The notes below the pieces were generated by a model. The model did not search any database, was not told where the DNA came from, and saw only the letters and a program-made list of their open reading frames with translations. Both the position numbers and the translations under genes were made by a program. Positions 53,270-64,000 of a stretch of 64,000 nt of DNA are shown here, one piece after another. Within the stretch, counting starts at the first letter, position 1; every line of letters begins with the position of its first letter. Where the stretch lies: the NCBI RefSeq assembly GCF_003581645.1, contig NZ_QXFK01000005.1, positions 1-64,000 of the forward strand, in the 5' to 3' direction. The DNA is from Pelagerythrobacter aerophilus (GTDB lineage Bacteria; Pseudomonadota; Alphaproteobacteria; Sphingomonadales; Sphingomonadaceae).

Positions 53270-53803
53270 TCAGCCGAGCGCGAAATCCTCCAGCCGCTCG
53301 TAATCGGAGCCGTAGGGCGTCAGCCGGCTCTCGTAGAGCGCGAAGCTCTCCACCCGCCACGGCCCGGCCGAAAGCAGGGCATTGTCCGCCAGCCAGCCCC
53401 CGATCGGCCCACTGCCGCTGTTGAGCCGGGCGAGCGTGACATGTGGCACGAACTTGCGCGTCTCCGGCGGCAGACCCGCGGCGCGGCATGCCCGCTCGAC
53501 CCGCCGCTGGAGCACCGCCAGCGGCTCGCTCGGCGCGATCCCGGCCCACAAGGTATGCGGCCGCCCCTTGCGCTCGAAGTGCCCGACGCCGCGAATCTGA
53601 AGATCGAACGGCTCCCCTTCGATCCGCGACAGCGCGGCGACCAGATCCTCCCCCTGCCGCGGATCGAGCTCGCCCGCGAACCGCAAGGTCAGATGAAGCT
53701 GCTCCTCCGACTGCCACCGCGCCGCCTCGATCTCGTCCATGGTATCGAGGAGGGTGTCGGTGATCTCGATCGGCAAGGGCAGGGCGGCGAACAGGCGGTG
53801 CAT
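53270..53803 (-). CDS. thpR: RNA 2',3'-cyclic phosphodiesterase
   Basis: 177 residues with the two HxTL motifs of the 2H phosphoesterase family (QLHLTLRFAG and FVPHVTLARL). The start MHRLFAALPLP is typical of ThpR/LigT. It hydrolyses 2',3'-cyclic phosphate ends. Upstream lies a block of palindromic repeats, so the ATG at 53803 was chosen by family start. Confidence 0.92.
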   Translation of the reverse strand: MHRLFAALPLPIEITDTLLDTMDEIEAARWQSEEQLHLTLRFAGELDPRQGEDLVAALSRIEGEPFDLQIRGVGHFERKGRPHTLWAGIAPSEPLAVLQRRVERACRAAGLPPETRKFVPHVTLARLNSGSGPIGGWLADNALLSAGPWRVESFALYESRLTPYGSDYERLEDFALG

Positions 53804-53866
53804 GGGGGCGGCCTTAGCAGGTCGTGACCGGGGTCGCATCCCGAGTGGTTGGCGCATTCCAGGCCA

Positions 53867-53988
53867 GCCCACCCAACCCCTCCCGCAAGCGGGAGGGGGG
53901 AAGTCAATCGCCCCAACCCCTCCCGCTTGCGGGAGGGGAGCGAGACTGGGTCTGCACAGCAGGCCCTAGTCGCAGCGGGGTGGGCCCG
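53867..53988. repeat. Palindromic repeat block, family 2 (two units)
   Basis: Two units, CCCCTCCCGCAAGCGGGAGG and CCCCTCCCGCTTGCGGGAGG, lie about 40 bp apart, followed by GGAGCGAGACT and CGCAGCGGGGTGGGCCC. The same composite occurs at 59181-59215 and 59714-59821. It fills most of the gap between thpR and the HdeD-like gene. Confidence 0.75.
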
Positions 53989-54014
53989 GTGCCGGTGCCG
54001 CAGACGAAACTACG

Positions 54015-54653
54015 CTATGACCCCCCGTCGCCATTCGCCGCGTTCGCCCCGCGCTCACGCCCATAGCGCCGCAGGCGGAAGGCCAGCACCAGCAGCGCTA
54101 CGCCGGCGATCAGCGCCCACACGCCGATCATCCAGGCGACCGACAGCAGCGTCGGGGTCGGTGCGACCATCAGCAACACGATCAGGCCCACGCCCAGCAG
54201 CACGGTCAGCGCGCCGGACGCGATCAGCAGCCATTCGCCCTCGATCGCGCGGCGCAGGCGCCAGGCGGCGACGATCTGCAGCACGCCGCTCGCCACCGCC
54301 CAGCCGGCGATCAGCGCGATCGCGGTGAGGGCATAGGCAAGGGTGCCGAGCCCCGGGAACAGCACGAACGCCACGCCCACCGCGATCCCCAGCACGCCGG
54401 CGAGGATCAGCGCCCACCAGCGCTCCTCCTTCCGCCGCGCCCCGCGCACGCCGCTGGCGAGGGCGAAGACCCCGTCGACGAAGCAGTAAATCGCAAAGAC
54501 CAGCGCGAACGCGAACAGCGCCGGGCCGGGAAAGGCGAGCGACAGCACGCCCAGCACCAGCAGCAACACGCCGCGCAGCGCGAACCAGCCCCAGTTGCGG
54601 GCGGGGAGACGGTCGGTGAAATCAGCCGTGGTGGAATCGCTCGCGGTGGCCAT
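54015..54653 (-). CDS. HdeD family membrane protein (DUF308)
   Basis: 212 residues with six predicted membrane segments in three DUF308-like repeats (GVLLLVLGVLSLAFPGPALF, AGVLGIAVGVAFVLFPG, GALTVLLGVGLIVLLM). Related to HdeD of acid resistance, but function here is unproved. The ATG at 54653 follows AAGAGGGCACC; an in-frame extension to 54812 overlaps the uvrA regulatory region and is not used. Confidence 0.85.
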   Translation of the reverse strand: MATASDSTTADFTDRLPARNWGWFALRGVLLLVLGVLSLAFPGPALFAFALVFAIYCFVDGVFALASGVRGARRKEERWWALILAGVLGIAVGVAFVLFPGLGTLAYALTAIALIAGWAVASGVLQIVAAWRLRRAIEGEWLLIASGALTVLLGVGLIVLLMVAPTPTLLSVAWMIGVWALIAGVALLVLAFRLRRYGRERGANAANGDGGS

Positions 54654-54795
54654 GGTGCCCTCTTCCTTCGGCAAAACCCCTTCGGAAAGCCAATGTGCCG
54701 GCGCGGCGCGGGTTCCGCAGGCGTTGCAAGTGAGGGTGCGGCTGACCATATCCCCGGTGCACCGGCTCGGCGCGTCACACCCTCTTGACCCGAGC

Positions 54796-54810
54796 GAACG
54801 TTTCAGGAAC
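54796..54810 (+). promoter_or_regulatory. uvrA: LexA operator (SOS box) for uvrA
   Basis: GAAC-GTTTCAG-GAAC is the GTTC-N7-GTTC direct repeat, on the opposite strand, known as the alphaproteobacterial LexA site. It ends 10 bases before the uvrA ATG at 54821 and just after a -35-like TTGACC (54785-54790). It should make uvrA SOS-inducible. Confidence 0.8.
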
Positions 54811-54820
54811 ACGGCACTTC

Positions 54821-57748
<2,928 letters not shown>

Positions 57749-57834
57749 ATCCTCTTCATCGTCTCGCGACGGGGAGTGGTGGAGGGCCAATCTCGCGCAA
57801 AGACGCGAAGGCACGAAGCGTGTAGGACATCGGC

Positions 57835-58392
57835 ATGAGCGAAAGCCTCTACCGCCCCGAGTTTGAAGCCGCGCTGCGGCTCCTGGCGCAGGTCAGCGAG
57901 GCGATGGTCGCCCGCGGTCTGCGCCGTCCAATACTCGTCGGCGGCGCGGCGGCGGAATTCTATTCGCAGAGCGCGATAAGCACCGGTGATTTCGACCTCT
58001 GCACCCTACGCCAGCCGGAGCTGGAAGAGGAGATGATGAAGCTCGGCTTCGTCCGGCCTTCCGGCACCGGGCAGATGCTGAAGGGCTGGATTCATCCCGA
58101 CCTGAAACTCGGGTTCGAGGTCGTCGCCGATACCCCGCTGGACGGTGCCGCGGACCCGGCGACGCTGGTTCTGGTCGAGAACACCGGAGCGGGGGCCTTC
58201 GTCGTGATCTCGGTCGAAGACCTGATCGCCGACCGCATGGGCCAATACGCCTCGCGCAGCGCGCCCGACCGGCTCGCCCAGGCGCGCACACTGTTCGCGC
58301 TTCAATCCTCGCTTGATCGCGCCTATCTTGACCGCCGCATCCGGGAAGAGACAGGAGGCGACTATGGCATCGAAGCGCTCGAGCACGGCTGA
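57835..58392 (+). CDS. Nucleotidyltransferase-like protein (AbiEii/DUF6036 type)
   Basis: 185 residues. A nucleotidyltransferase core is visible: GGAAAEFYSQSAISTGDFDL, the GG...DxD pattern of MNT/AbiEii-type enzymes. A helical C-terminus follows (DRLAQARTLFALQSSLDRAY). It overlaps the next small gene by 29 bp, so the two are coupled. Similar folds act as toxins in nucleotidyltransferase toxin-antitoxin systems, but catalytic activity is not established. Confidence 0.75.
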   Translation: MSESLYRPEFEAALRLLAQVSEAMVARGLRRPILVGGAAAEFYSQSAISTGDFDLCTLRQPELEEEMMKLGFVRPSGTGQMLKGWIHPDLKLGFEVVADTPLDGAADPATLVLVENTGAGAFVVISVEDLIADRMGQYASRSAPDRLAQARTLFALQSSLDRAYLDRRIREETGGDYGIEALEHG

Positions 58393-58558
58393 CGGCTGGA
58401 CCGGCCGCCGCCTCGACATGCCCGAATTCGCCCGCCAGCTCGCCGCCCGCAAGGCCGCGCTCGGCTTGCCCGACCCGCCGCGCAATGCGGGAAAAAGCCG
58501 CACCGCCAGCAAGCGCGCACTGCTAAGGGCGATCGAGGAGAGCGGCGGGGAGTGGTGA
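58364..58558 (+). CDS. Small basic protein overlapping the nucleotidyltransferase gene
   Basis: 64 residues, rich in Arg, Lys and Ala (ARQLAARKAALGLPDPPRN). It begins inside the 3' end of the preceding gene with a strong ribosome-binding site (AGGAGG, 6 bases before the ATG at 58364). No family recognised. The overlap suggests it functions with the nucleotidyltransferase-like protein, for instance as a regulator or antitoxin partner, which is inference. Confidence 0.6.
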   Translation: MASKRSSTADGWTGRRLDMPEFARQLAARKAALGLPDPPRNAGKSRTASKRALLRAIEESGGEW

Positions 58559-58586
58559 GCCAGGCGAGGGTCCTGCGTTCCCGCAG

Positions 58587-59111
58587 TCAAACGCCATATC
58601 GTTTGTTGCCGCCGGATGTAATGCAATAGCGTCCGCCGCGAGGGCCAATGCACACGTTGCTACCACTGCAAGGGCAATTGCCGCCATAACTTCGCAGCGG
58701 AGGAGTGTATCTCGGGCGCGGTGCGGGGCGAGTGCGCGAAATATAATCGCTTGAAACCCACACGTCTCCACCAGGGGCTTTGACTTGCGTCCAGGTCCCG
58801 GACCGCTGAATAATCTGGACGGACGTGCGGTGGGGTATGGTGGCAATTACGCTACCTCGCCGTGATGGCTCCGACCGTCCGTTTAACGAGTTCGCTGTCA
58901 CGTAGACTGTGTCGCCGCCATCGAATGTTAGGTTGTTGCCGCCTGGCGGTGCGCGCGTCGGTTCGGGGAAGTCATCGGCCAGGCCCATGGGAGCATCGTT
59001 CGCTCCCACGCTGTCAGCCGCGTCTTCGTCAGAGCACTGGCCGAGGACCGATATGCCCAATACGATGGCCAACAACCATCCCAGCCCCTTTGCACTTGCC
59101 GATCGTGCCAT
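58587..59111 (-). CDS. SH3-domain (SH3b) protein with GPRGGRYC C-terminus
   Basis: 174 residues. The N-terminal membrane or signal segment (LGWLLAIVLGISVLG) is followed by an acidic linker, a bacterial SH3 domain (VYVTANSLNGRSEPSRRGSV, TWTQVKAPGGDVWVSSDYIS) and a Cys-rich tail (CPCSGSNVCIGPRGGRYCIT) that resembles small GPRGG-type domains seen at the end of other bacterial proteins. Envelope location inferred. The start at 59111 was chosen for the signal segment. Confidence 0.75.
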   Translation of the reverse strand: MARSASAKGLGWLLAIVLGISVLGQCSDEDAADSVGANDAPMGLADDFPEPTRAPPGGNNLTFDGGDTVYVTANSLNGRSEPSRRGSVIATIPHRTSVQIIQRSGTWTQVKAPGGDVWVSSDYISRTRPAPRPRYTPPLRSYGGNCPCSGSNVCIGPRGGRYCITSGGNKRYGV

Positions 59112-59180
59112 CTGACTCCCCCCGGCGAATAATGAACCAAAACCGACATCATGCAAGTCGCAGCGGATCGGGGTTGACTG

Positions 59181-59215
59181 GGCCCACCCCTGGCCCCTCC
59201 CGCGAGCGGGAGGGG
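59181..59215. repeat. Palindromic repeat, family 2 (single copy)
   Basis: CCCCTCCCGCGAGCGGGAGG preceded by GGGCCCACCCC. It lies in the spacer upstream of the SH3 gene. The same core is found at 53867-53988 and 59714-59821. Confidence 0.72.
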
Positions 59216-59396
59216 AGGGCACAGCGTGTCGGCGTCGGGCGGGTCGTGTGCCGATCGCCTCGCGTCCCGCCTCCTACCCGAATTAATTAGCCAGCACCCC
59301 CAATCTCCGGTACACCCCTCCCATCGCCGGCAACACTCCTGGCCGCCGGCGCTCGAGAGACTTGGATAAGCTCCCGCCACAAACCGGAGCACAACC

Positions 59397-59531
59397 ATGT
59401 CCCCGATTTTCATTACCGCCTTTGTCGCCATCGCCGCCGTCTTCCTCGCGCTTGCGCTGGCGGTGTCCGAGTGGCTCGTCCGCCGCGGGCGCCGCAGGGG
59501 GGATGGGGACGACACCTCCGCCACCCTCTGA
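59397..59531 (+). CDS. Small membrane peptide (44 residues)
   Basis: A short ORF starting at ATG 59397, with GGAG seven bases before it and a TGA at 59529-59531. It has one membrane segment (FITAFVAIAAVFLALALAVS) followed by a basic RRGRRRGDGDD tail. Too short for standard gene finding and no family recognised, but membrane segment, basic flank and ribosome-binding site support it. Could be a chance ORF. Confidence 0.5.
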   Translation: MSPIFITAFVAIAAVFLALALAVSEWLVRRGRRRGDGDDTSATL

Positions 59532-59713
59532 TCTCGCCGGCCCGCGCCTCCCGCACGCGCCGCGGGCCCGCGCAAAAAACCGTTTTCCTACATGCCCCGT
59601 TTCTGCATAAAGACTCAGTTCTCTCTTTGTTCCATAAGGAGTAGAACCGATGACCGACCAGCCGCTCGACCGCTTTACGCTCCCCGGCGACATTCCCGAT
59701 CCGTGTGACAGCG

Positions 59714-59821
59714 CCCCCTCCCGCGAGCGGGAGGGGAGCGAGACTTGCCGCAGCGGGGTGGGTTCCGAGGGGCCGCCTGAGGACAGGCCCACCCCTAACC
59801 CCTCCCGTAAAGGGGAGGGGG
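59714..59821. repeat. Palindromic repeats, family 2 (two units) inside the frameshifted gene
   Basis: CCCCTCCCGCGAGCGGGAGG at 59715 and CCCCTCCCGTAAAGGGGAGG at 59799, with GAGCGAGACTTGCCGCAGCG and GGTGGG between. The block is read through in frame, adding about 35 residues near the N-terminus of the terminase-like protein. Confidence 0.72.
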
Positions 59822-60380
59822 ATGACCGCGTCCCCCTGCAGGACTGGCTCGCGCGCGGACTCCGGCATCCGGCGGGGCGCGGGTGGGAGCCTGAGCCTGC
59901 CACCGAAGTTGCAGGCGCTCCGCTCTCCGACGCCGCGCTCAACGCCCGGCTCGCCGAATACGGTGTCGCGCTCAGGCCGGAGCCCGGCAGCAAGCCGTGG
60001 CCCGGCGGATGGCTGCCGGACGATCCGCCGGCGGCGATCGAGACGAGGGAGGCGGCCGATCCCTTCGCCCATTCGCGCGTGTTCGATACCGCGCGGCGGG
60101 TGCGGTTCCTCGACGCGCTGGCGACGTGCGGCGAAGTGCGCGCGGCCGCGGCGCGGGTCGGGGTGAGCCGCGAGACCGCCTATCGCGCGCGGCGGCGCCA
60201 TCCCGAATTCGCGCGGCTGTGGGAGGCGGCGCTGGTCCACGCGCGCGCAGGCCGAGGCGGAGCTCGCCACCCGCGCGCTCCACGGCATCGAGGTGCCGGT
60301 CATCGTGCGCGGCGAGCACGTCGCCACCTCGCGCAAGCACGACGCGCGGCTGCTCCTCGCGCACCTCGGCCGGCTCGACC

Positions 60381-60390
60381 GGGGGGGGGG
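60381..60390 (+). repeat. Homopolymer of ten G in the terminase-like gene
   Basis: Ten consecutive G at a point where the coding frame must shift to continue the protein. Nine G would restore the frame. Candidate phase-variation tract or sequencing error. Confidence 0.85.
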
Positions 60391-60855
60391 AGCAGGACCA
60401 TGCCGCCGCCGCGCGCGCCGAGCGGTTCGACGAGTTGCTCGCGGTGCTGGCCGGGCACGCGCCGCCCGAGGATCTGGCCGGGGCGGCCCGCGCGCGCGAC
60501 CCCTACGGCCTCGCGGCGCACGCGGACCTGCCGCCGACGCGCGAGGAGTGCCTCGCCCATGTCCGCGACCGCACGCTCGACCTCTTCGCCGAGCCCGACG
60601 ACCGGTGGGACCTGTGGGACGATGCCGGCGAGGGCGGAGCGGAGGACGACCACGCCGGGGAGGACCCGCCCGATCCGGCCGCGGAGGAAGCCCTGCGCGC
60701 CGAGGAGGAACACCACGCCGCCCGCTGCGCCGCCGTCGCCAGCGCCGAAGCGGAAGCCGCCGCACGCTACGACGCCTGGCAGGCGCAAGGTCTGGCGAGG
60801 CTCGACGCGATCCTGGGCGAAAGGGCGCCCGGCGGAGAGGAAGCGAACGACCCCG

Positions 60856-60957
60856 AGTCCCCGCGCAGGCGGGGACCTCAGGCCGCGAGCGCTTCGCCAG
60901 AGGACGTTCTCACACCCGACGACCAGGCGGCCCGAGACCCCCGCCTGCGCGGGGGAT
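60856..60957. repeat. Paired REP-like palindromes (family 1) inside the frameshifted gene
   Basis: AGTCCCCGCGCAGGCGGGGA and ACCCCCGCCTGCGCGGGGGA face each other about 60 bp apart. Same family as the units at 5567, 6056 and 37989. Translated in frame in the C-terminal part of the terminase-like ORF. Confidence 0.75.
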
Positions 60958-61020
60958 CGGAAGAGGGGGAGGAGGTGCTCGAAACCTCTCCCACACCCGC
61001 CGCCCACCGTGTCGCAAGTG

Positions 61021-61345
61021 TCAACAGCGCCCGACCGGCGGAGGCGGCGCGCGTGCGGCTCGTCCCGCGCCGGGGTGGACCCGCCGCTGCCGTCGCAGGG
61101 AGCGCACGGCTCGCCGATTGCGGCGGACCCGGCGGGGCAGGGGGGGATTGCTGCGGGGAGAGGCGACGCGCGGCCTTCCCTCTCCCCCTCCCCCGGGCTC
61201 GCGCGCCGTCTCCCGTCCGCTCAGGACAGCACGTCGACCGGACGACCGGTCCGTCGCGCGGCAGGGGCCTTGCTCCCAGCGGGGTCCCTGCTTGCGGCGG
61301 CGGCGGTGAGGAGGGGGTGGCGACGGGCGGCAGGCGCCCGGGCGA
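61021..61345 (+). other. Undefined stretch between the terminase-like gene and rlpA
   Basis: 325 bp, high GC, open in several frames and without a clear end for the upstream gene. It may be the decayed 3' end of that gene. No terminator, repeat or RNA gene recognised. Confidence 0.4.
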
Positions 61346-61897
61346 TTACTCTTCGAACAGCTCGAGCTCGACCTGCCCGTGCCCGGCGCGGACCAGGCCG
61401 ATTTCCTCGGCCGCGGCGCGCGAGAGGTCGATCGTGCGCTTGCCGGAGAACGGGCCGCGGTCGTTGATCCGCACGACGACCGACTTGCCGGTGCGCGGGT
61501 TGGTCACGCGGACCTTGCTGCCGAAGGGCAAGGTGCGGTGCGCAGCGGTCAGGCCGTTCATGTCGAACCGCTCGCCGCTCGCCGTCGGCCGGCCGTGGAA
61601 CCGGCGGCCGTAGTACGATGCGATGCCGTTGCCGAGCGAGCGCATCGCGGGTTCCTCCGGCGCGGCCGGCGGGTCGAGCGCGATCGTCTCGACCGCGCTC
61701 ACGGTCGGCGCGATGCGAATCATCGTCGCGGTCGGCACGGCGTACTGCGCGGCGAGGGGGGTGGTGTCCTTGCCGGTCGGCGCGCCGGTATCGGCGAGCG
61801 CCGGACCGCCGGCAGGGGCAGTCAGCATCAGCGCCGCGCCGAGCCCGGCGAGTGCGCGCATCCGCTGGCGGCGGAGGTGGGCTTTGGTCCCGTCCAT
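61346..61897 (-). CDS. rlpA: Septal ring lytic transglycosylase/RlpA-like double-psi beta-barrel protein
   Basis: 183 residues. A signal segment ([20 protein letters not shown]) is followed by a linker and the DPBB domain from about 95 ([60 protein letters not shown]). It lacks the SPOR domain of full RlpA. The start at 61897 is uncertain and 61861 is an alternative. It probably acts on denuded peptidoglycan in the envelope. Confidence 0.85.
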   Translation of the reverse strand: MDGTKAHLRRQRMRALAGLGAALMLTAPAGGPALADTGAPTGKDTTPLAAQYAVPTATMIRIAPTVSAVETIALDPPAAPEEPAMRSLGNGIASYYGRRFHGRPTASGERFDMNGLTAAHRTLPFGSKVRVTNPRTGKSVVVRINDRGPFSGKRTIDLSRAAAEEIGLVRAGHGQVELELFEE

Positions 61898-62767
61898 AGC
61901 GGTGGGGCTATACCCGCTGCGATCCGGCCGCGGCACCACCCGGCAGGCCGCTCGCCCCGAATCTCGTTCGACTCGTCCCGCTTCGGGGAACGCAAGGCGA
62001 CTTTTTCGGGCGCCGCCACCGATGCGATCGGGCCGCCAAACCGCCTCGCCGGGCCGTTCGGAAGCCGATTCGCAGGCCCGTTTCGGGCGGCAGGGCGGAG
62101 GGAAAGAGAAAGAAAGCGAGGAAAAGCGAGGAAAATCAGGGCCGGAAAGCAAATGGGGCCGGCATCGCTGCCGACCCCACTCTCACCGATGCGTGGTCTT
62201 CCGTCCTGGCAGAGCCATTTGCGGAAGCGCTTGGCGCCGGTGTTTCAGCGGCTGTCCGGCGAACCGGACCTCTCGCTTCTGTCACCGGCGCTCGCGCCGG
62301 CATCCGGTTCCGTCGGGCGGCGAGTGCGGGTCCGAAGACCTTTCCTCAGCCGCTCGGCAGTTCCGCGACCGGTCGAACCGTGTTGGCCGGCGATCTCGAA
62401 CGGTTCTGCGCAGGCTCGCACCTTCGCAGCTCCTCGACCTCCGACCGGATCGTCCGGCCTCGCGACGGCATTGCTTTCGCGTCCTTCTCAAGCGGTGCCC
62501 TTGCATCCGGCCGAAACCTTCTGCAGGTGTCCCTCGAAGACCGCGCGGACAGTTTCCGTCACGTCGAAATGGTCTGGAAAGTTTCCATGTTTTCAGGTCG
62601 CTAGACCGTCAAACTCGAAGCTTTCCGCAGCCCTTTCGATGTCTTGAAACTGCGCCCGAAAAACGAGTCGGGCAAGTTGGCAAGCCCGCAGTTATCCACT
62701 TTCCGCAGATTTCGCTGTGGACACGAGTGGATAAGTCAACCGCTTGTCGCAAAGTCAGCCAGCCAAG
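61898..62767. other. 870-bp non-coding region between rlpA and argG
   Basis: The longest gene-free stretch. The part 62094-62155 is purine rich (AAAGAGAAAGAAAGCGAGG). ORFs here lack ribosome-binding sites and family features. Its right end holds the DnaA-box cluster. It may contain a replication-linked or regulatory region. Confidence 0.5.
62692..62735. promoter_or_regulatory. Cluster of three DnaA-box-like sites
   Basis: TTATCCACT (62692-62700) and its perfect inverted copy AGTGGATAA (62726-62734) flank a third box TGTGGACAC (62716-62724). The DnaA consensus is TTATNCACA. The symmetric spacing (25 bp between the outer boxes) is unlikely to be chance. It could be a replication-origin part, a DnaA-titration site or a DnaA-controlled promoter. 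Confidence 0.6.
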
Positions 62768-63991
62768 TCAGCCGGCGGTCTTGTCCCGCTGCGCCAGCAG
62801 CCGCAGCCGCAGCGCGTTGAGTCGGATGAAGCCCTGCGCATCCTTCTGGTCGTAGGCCCCGGCATCGTCCTCGAACGTGACGTGCGCCTCGGAGTAGAGC
62901 GAGTTCGGCGACTTGCGCCCGACCACGCTGGCGAGCCCCTTGTAGAGCTTGAGCCGCACGGTGCCGCTGACTTTCGCCTGGCTGAGGTCGATCGCCGCCT
63001 GCAGCATCTCGCGCTCGGGACTGAACCAGAAGCCGTTGTAGATGAGCTCGGCGTACTTCGGCATCAGCTCGTCCTTGAGATGCGCCGCGCCGCGGTCGAG
63101 GGTAATCTGCTCGATCCCGCGGTGGGCGCGGGCGTAGATCTCGCCGCCGGGGGTCTCGTACATCCCGCGGCTCTTCATCCCGACGAACCGGTTCTCGACC
63201 AGATCGAGCCGGCCGATGCCATGCTTGCGGCCGAGATCGTTGAGCGCGGCGAGCAGCGTTGCCGGGCTCATCGCCTCGCCATTCAGCGCGACGCCGTCGC
63301 CCTTCTCGAAGTCGATCGTGATGTATTCCGGCGTGTCGGGCGCTTCCTCCGGATGGTCGGTGCGCGAGTAGACGTAATCGGGCGTCTCCTCCCACGGATC
63401 TTCCAGCACCTTGCCTTCGGACGAGGTGTGGAGGAGGTTCGCATCGGTCGAGAACGGGCTCTCGCCGCGCTTGTCCTTCGGCACCGCGATCTGGTGCGCT
63501 TCGGCCCAGGCGATCAGGGCGGTGCGCGAATTGAGGTCCCACTCGCGCCACGGGGCGATCACCTTGATGTCGGGGTCGAGCGCGTAGGCCGAGAGTTCGA
63601 AGCGGACCTGATCGTTACCCTTGCCGGTCGCGCCGTGGGAGATCGCGTCTGCTCCTGTCTCGCGGGCTATCTCGACCAGCCGCTTGGAAATCAGCGGCCG
63701 CGCGATCGAGGTGCCGAGCAGGTAGTCGCCTTCGTAGCGCGCATTGGCCCGCATCATCGGGAACACGAAGTCGCGCACGAATTCCTCGCGCAGGTCCTCG
63801 ATGAAGATGTGCTTGTCGGGAATGCCCATCGCTCGGGCCTTGGCGCGCGCGGGCTCGATCTCCTCGCCCTGGCCGAGGTCGGCGGTGAAGGTGACGACCT
63901 CCAGCCCGCGCTCGACCTCCAGCCACTTGGCGATGACGCTGGTATCGAGACCGCCCGAATAGGCGAGGACGACACGCTTGATATCCGACAT
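62768..63991 (-). CDS. argG: Argininosuccinate synthase
   Basis: 407 residues. It joins citrulline and aspartate with ATP, the penultimate step of arginine synthesis. The ATP pyrophosphatase motif AYSGGLDTS is at residues 10-18, and later motifs such as [14 protein letters not shown] and [17 protein letters not shown] are intact. Length is standard. The 5' end lies 9 bp from the right edge, so its promoter is outside the window. Confidence 0.97.
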   Translation of the reverse strand: MSDIKRVVLAYSGGLDTSVIAKWLEVERGLEVVTFTADLGQGEEIEPARAKARAMGIPDKHIFIEDLREEFVRDFVFPMMRANARYEGDYLLGTSIARPLISKRLVEIARETGADAISHGATGKGNDQVRFELSAYALDPDIKVIAPWREWDLNSRTALIAWAEAHQIAVPKDKRGESPFSTDANLLHTSSEGKVLEDPWEETPDYVYSRTDHPEEAPDTPEYITIDFEKGDGVALNGEAMSPATLLAALNDLGRKHGIGRLDLVENRFVGMKSRGMYETPGGEIYARAHRGIEQITLDRGAAHLKDELMPKYAELIYNGFWFSPEREMLQAAIDLSQAKVSGTVRLKLYKGLASVVGRKSPNSLYSEAHVTFEDDAGAYDQKDAQGFIRLNALRLRLLAQRDKTAG

Positions 63992-64000
63992 TCGTTGGGC

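Larger units (their letters stand above)
59650..61020 (+). pseudogene. Terminase-small-subunit-like HTH gene, two frameshifts, with inserted palindromes
   Basis: The gene starts at ATG 59650 (AAGGAG upstream). In frame 1 it carries the HTH region RVRFLDALATCGEVRAAAAR and VSRETAYRARRRHPEFARLW, which resembles phage terminase small subunits. Continuity is kept only by moving to frame 3 at the GC-repeat near 60241-60250 (ALVHAR then AQAEAELATRALHGIEVP), and to frame 2 at the ten-G run 60381-60390 (AHLGRLDRG then GEQDHAAAARAERFDELLAV). Palindrome families 2 (59714-59821) and 1 (60856-60957) lie inside the reading frame. The true stop is uncertain: frame 2 stays open to 61613. It could be a decayed gene, a phase-variable gene or a sequencing error. 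Confidence 0.6.

Noticed and set aside
61379-62855. Open frames of 400-420 codons across rlpA and the following spacer on the plus strand
   Set aside because: Antisense to the DPBB domain of rlpA and rich in Arg/Ala/Ser without any motif; no ribosome-binding site.

Overview
The window looks like a chromosomal segment of a GC-rich alphaproteobacterium, most likely a sphingomonad (Sphingomonadales/Erythrobacteraceae type). The grounds are the str-S10-spc-alpha gene order, zinc-free long S14, an alphaproteobacterial LexA site (GAAC-N7-GAAC) at uvrA, an mdh-sucD-sucA-odhB-lpdA cluster, many TonB/outer-envelope type proteins, and two families of dispersed GC-rich palindromes. No database search was possible, so the taxonomic call is an inference.

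Layout. 1-3890 is an accessory patch: the right part of an IS3-family element (OrfA plus truncated OrfB, minus strand) inserted into a lower-GC gene for a metallophosphoesterase-STAND NTPase, whose first metal-binding motifs are missing. 4220-5182 is a patatin-like phospholipase. 5664-10189 is the str operon (rpsL-rpsG-fusA-tuf), closed by two terminators. 10352-26441 is one long run of S10, spc and alpha operon genes (rpsJ to rplQ, with secY, adk and rpoA), interrupted only by one periplasmic SRPBCC-like gene between adk and rpsM. RpsL carries Arg at position 88, and L3 and S5 carry long low-complexity tails.

26535-31569 holds a serine hydrolase, a prolyl oligopeptidase and two tandem paralogous secreted proteins of unknown function. 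From 44456 leftwards to 31588 nearly everything is on the minus strand. First come TCA-cycle genes (mdh, a small membrane protein, sucD, sucA, odhB, lpdA). They are followed by a polytopic protein with faint SEDS-like motifs, a DUF4403 lipoprotein, an amidase, a small lipoprotein and a UPF0126/TRIC-like channel. sucC is not in the cluster; its usual slot holds a 95-residue membrane protein.

44735-54653 carries a GGDEF-EAL protein, a SleB-type cell wall hydrolase, a cobalamin riboswitch driving a BtuB-like receptor, an M3 peptidase lipoprotein, RNA 2',3'-cyclic phosphodiesterase and an HdeD-like membrane protein. 54821-57748 is uvrA behind a LexA operator.

The right end (57835-63991) is less conserved: a nucleotidyltransferase-like gene overlapping a small basic protein gene, an SH3 protein, a 44-residue membrane peptide, a frameshifted terminase-small-subunit-like gene with palindromic repeats inside its reading frame, rlpA, an 870-bp non-coding stretch with a symmetric DnaA-box cluster, and argG. 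No rRNA, tRNA or CRISPR array was recognised.
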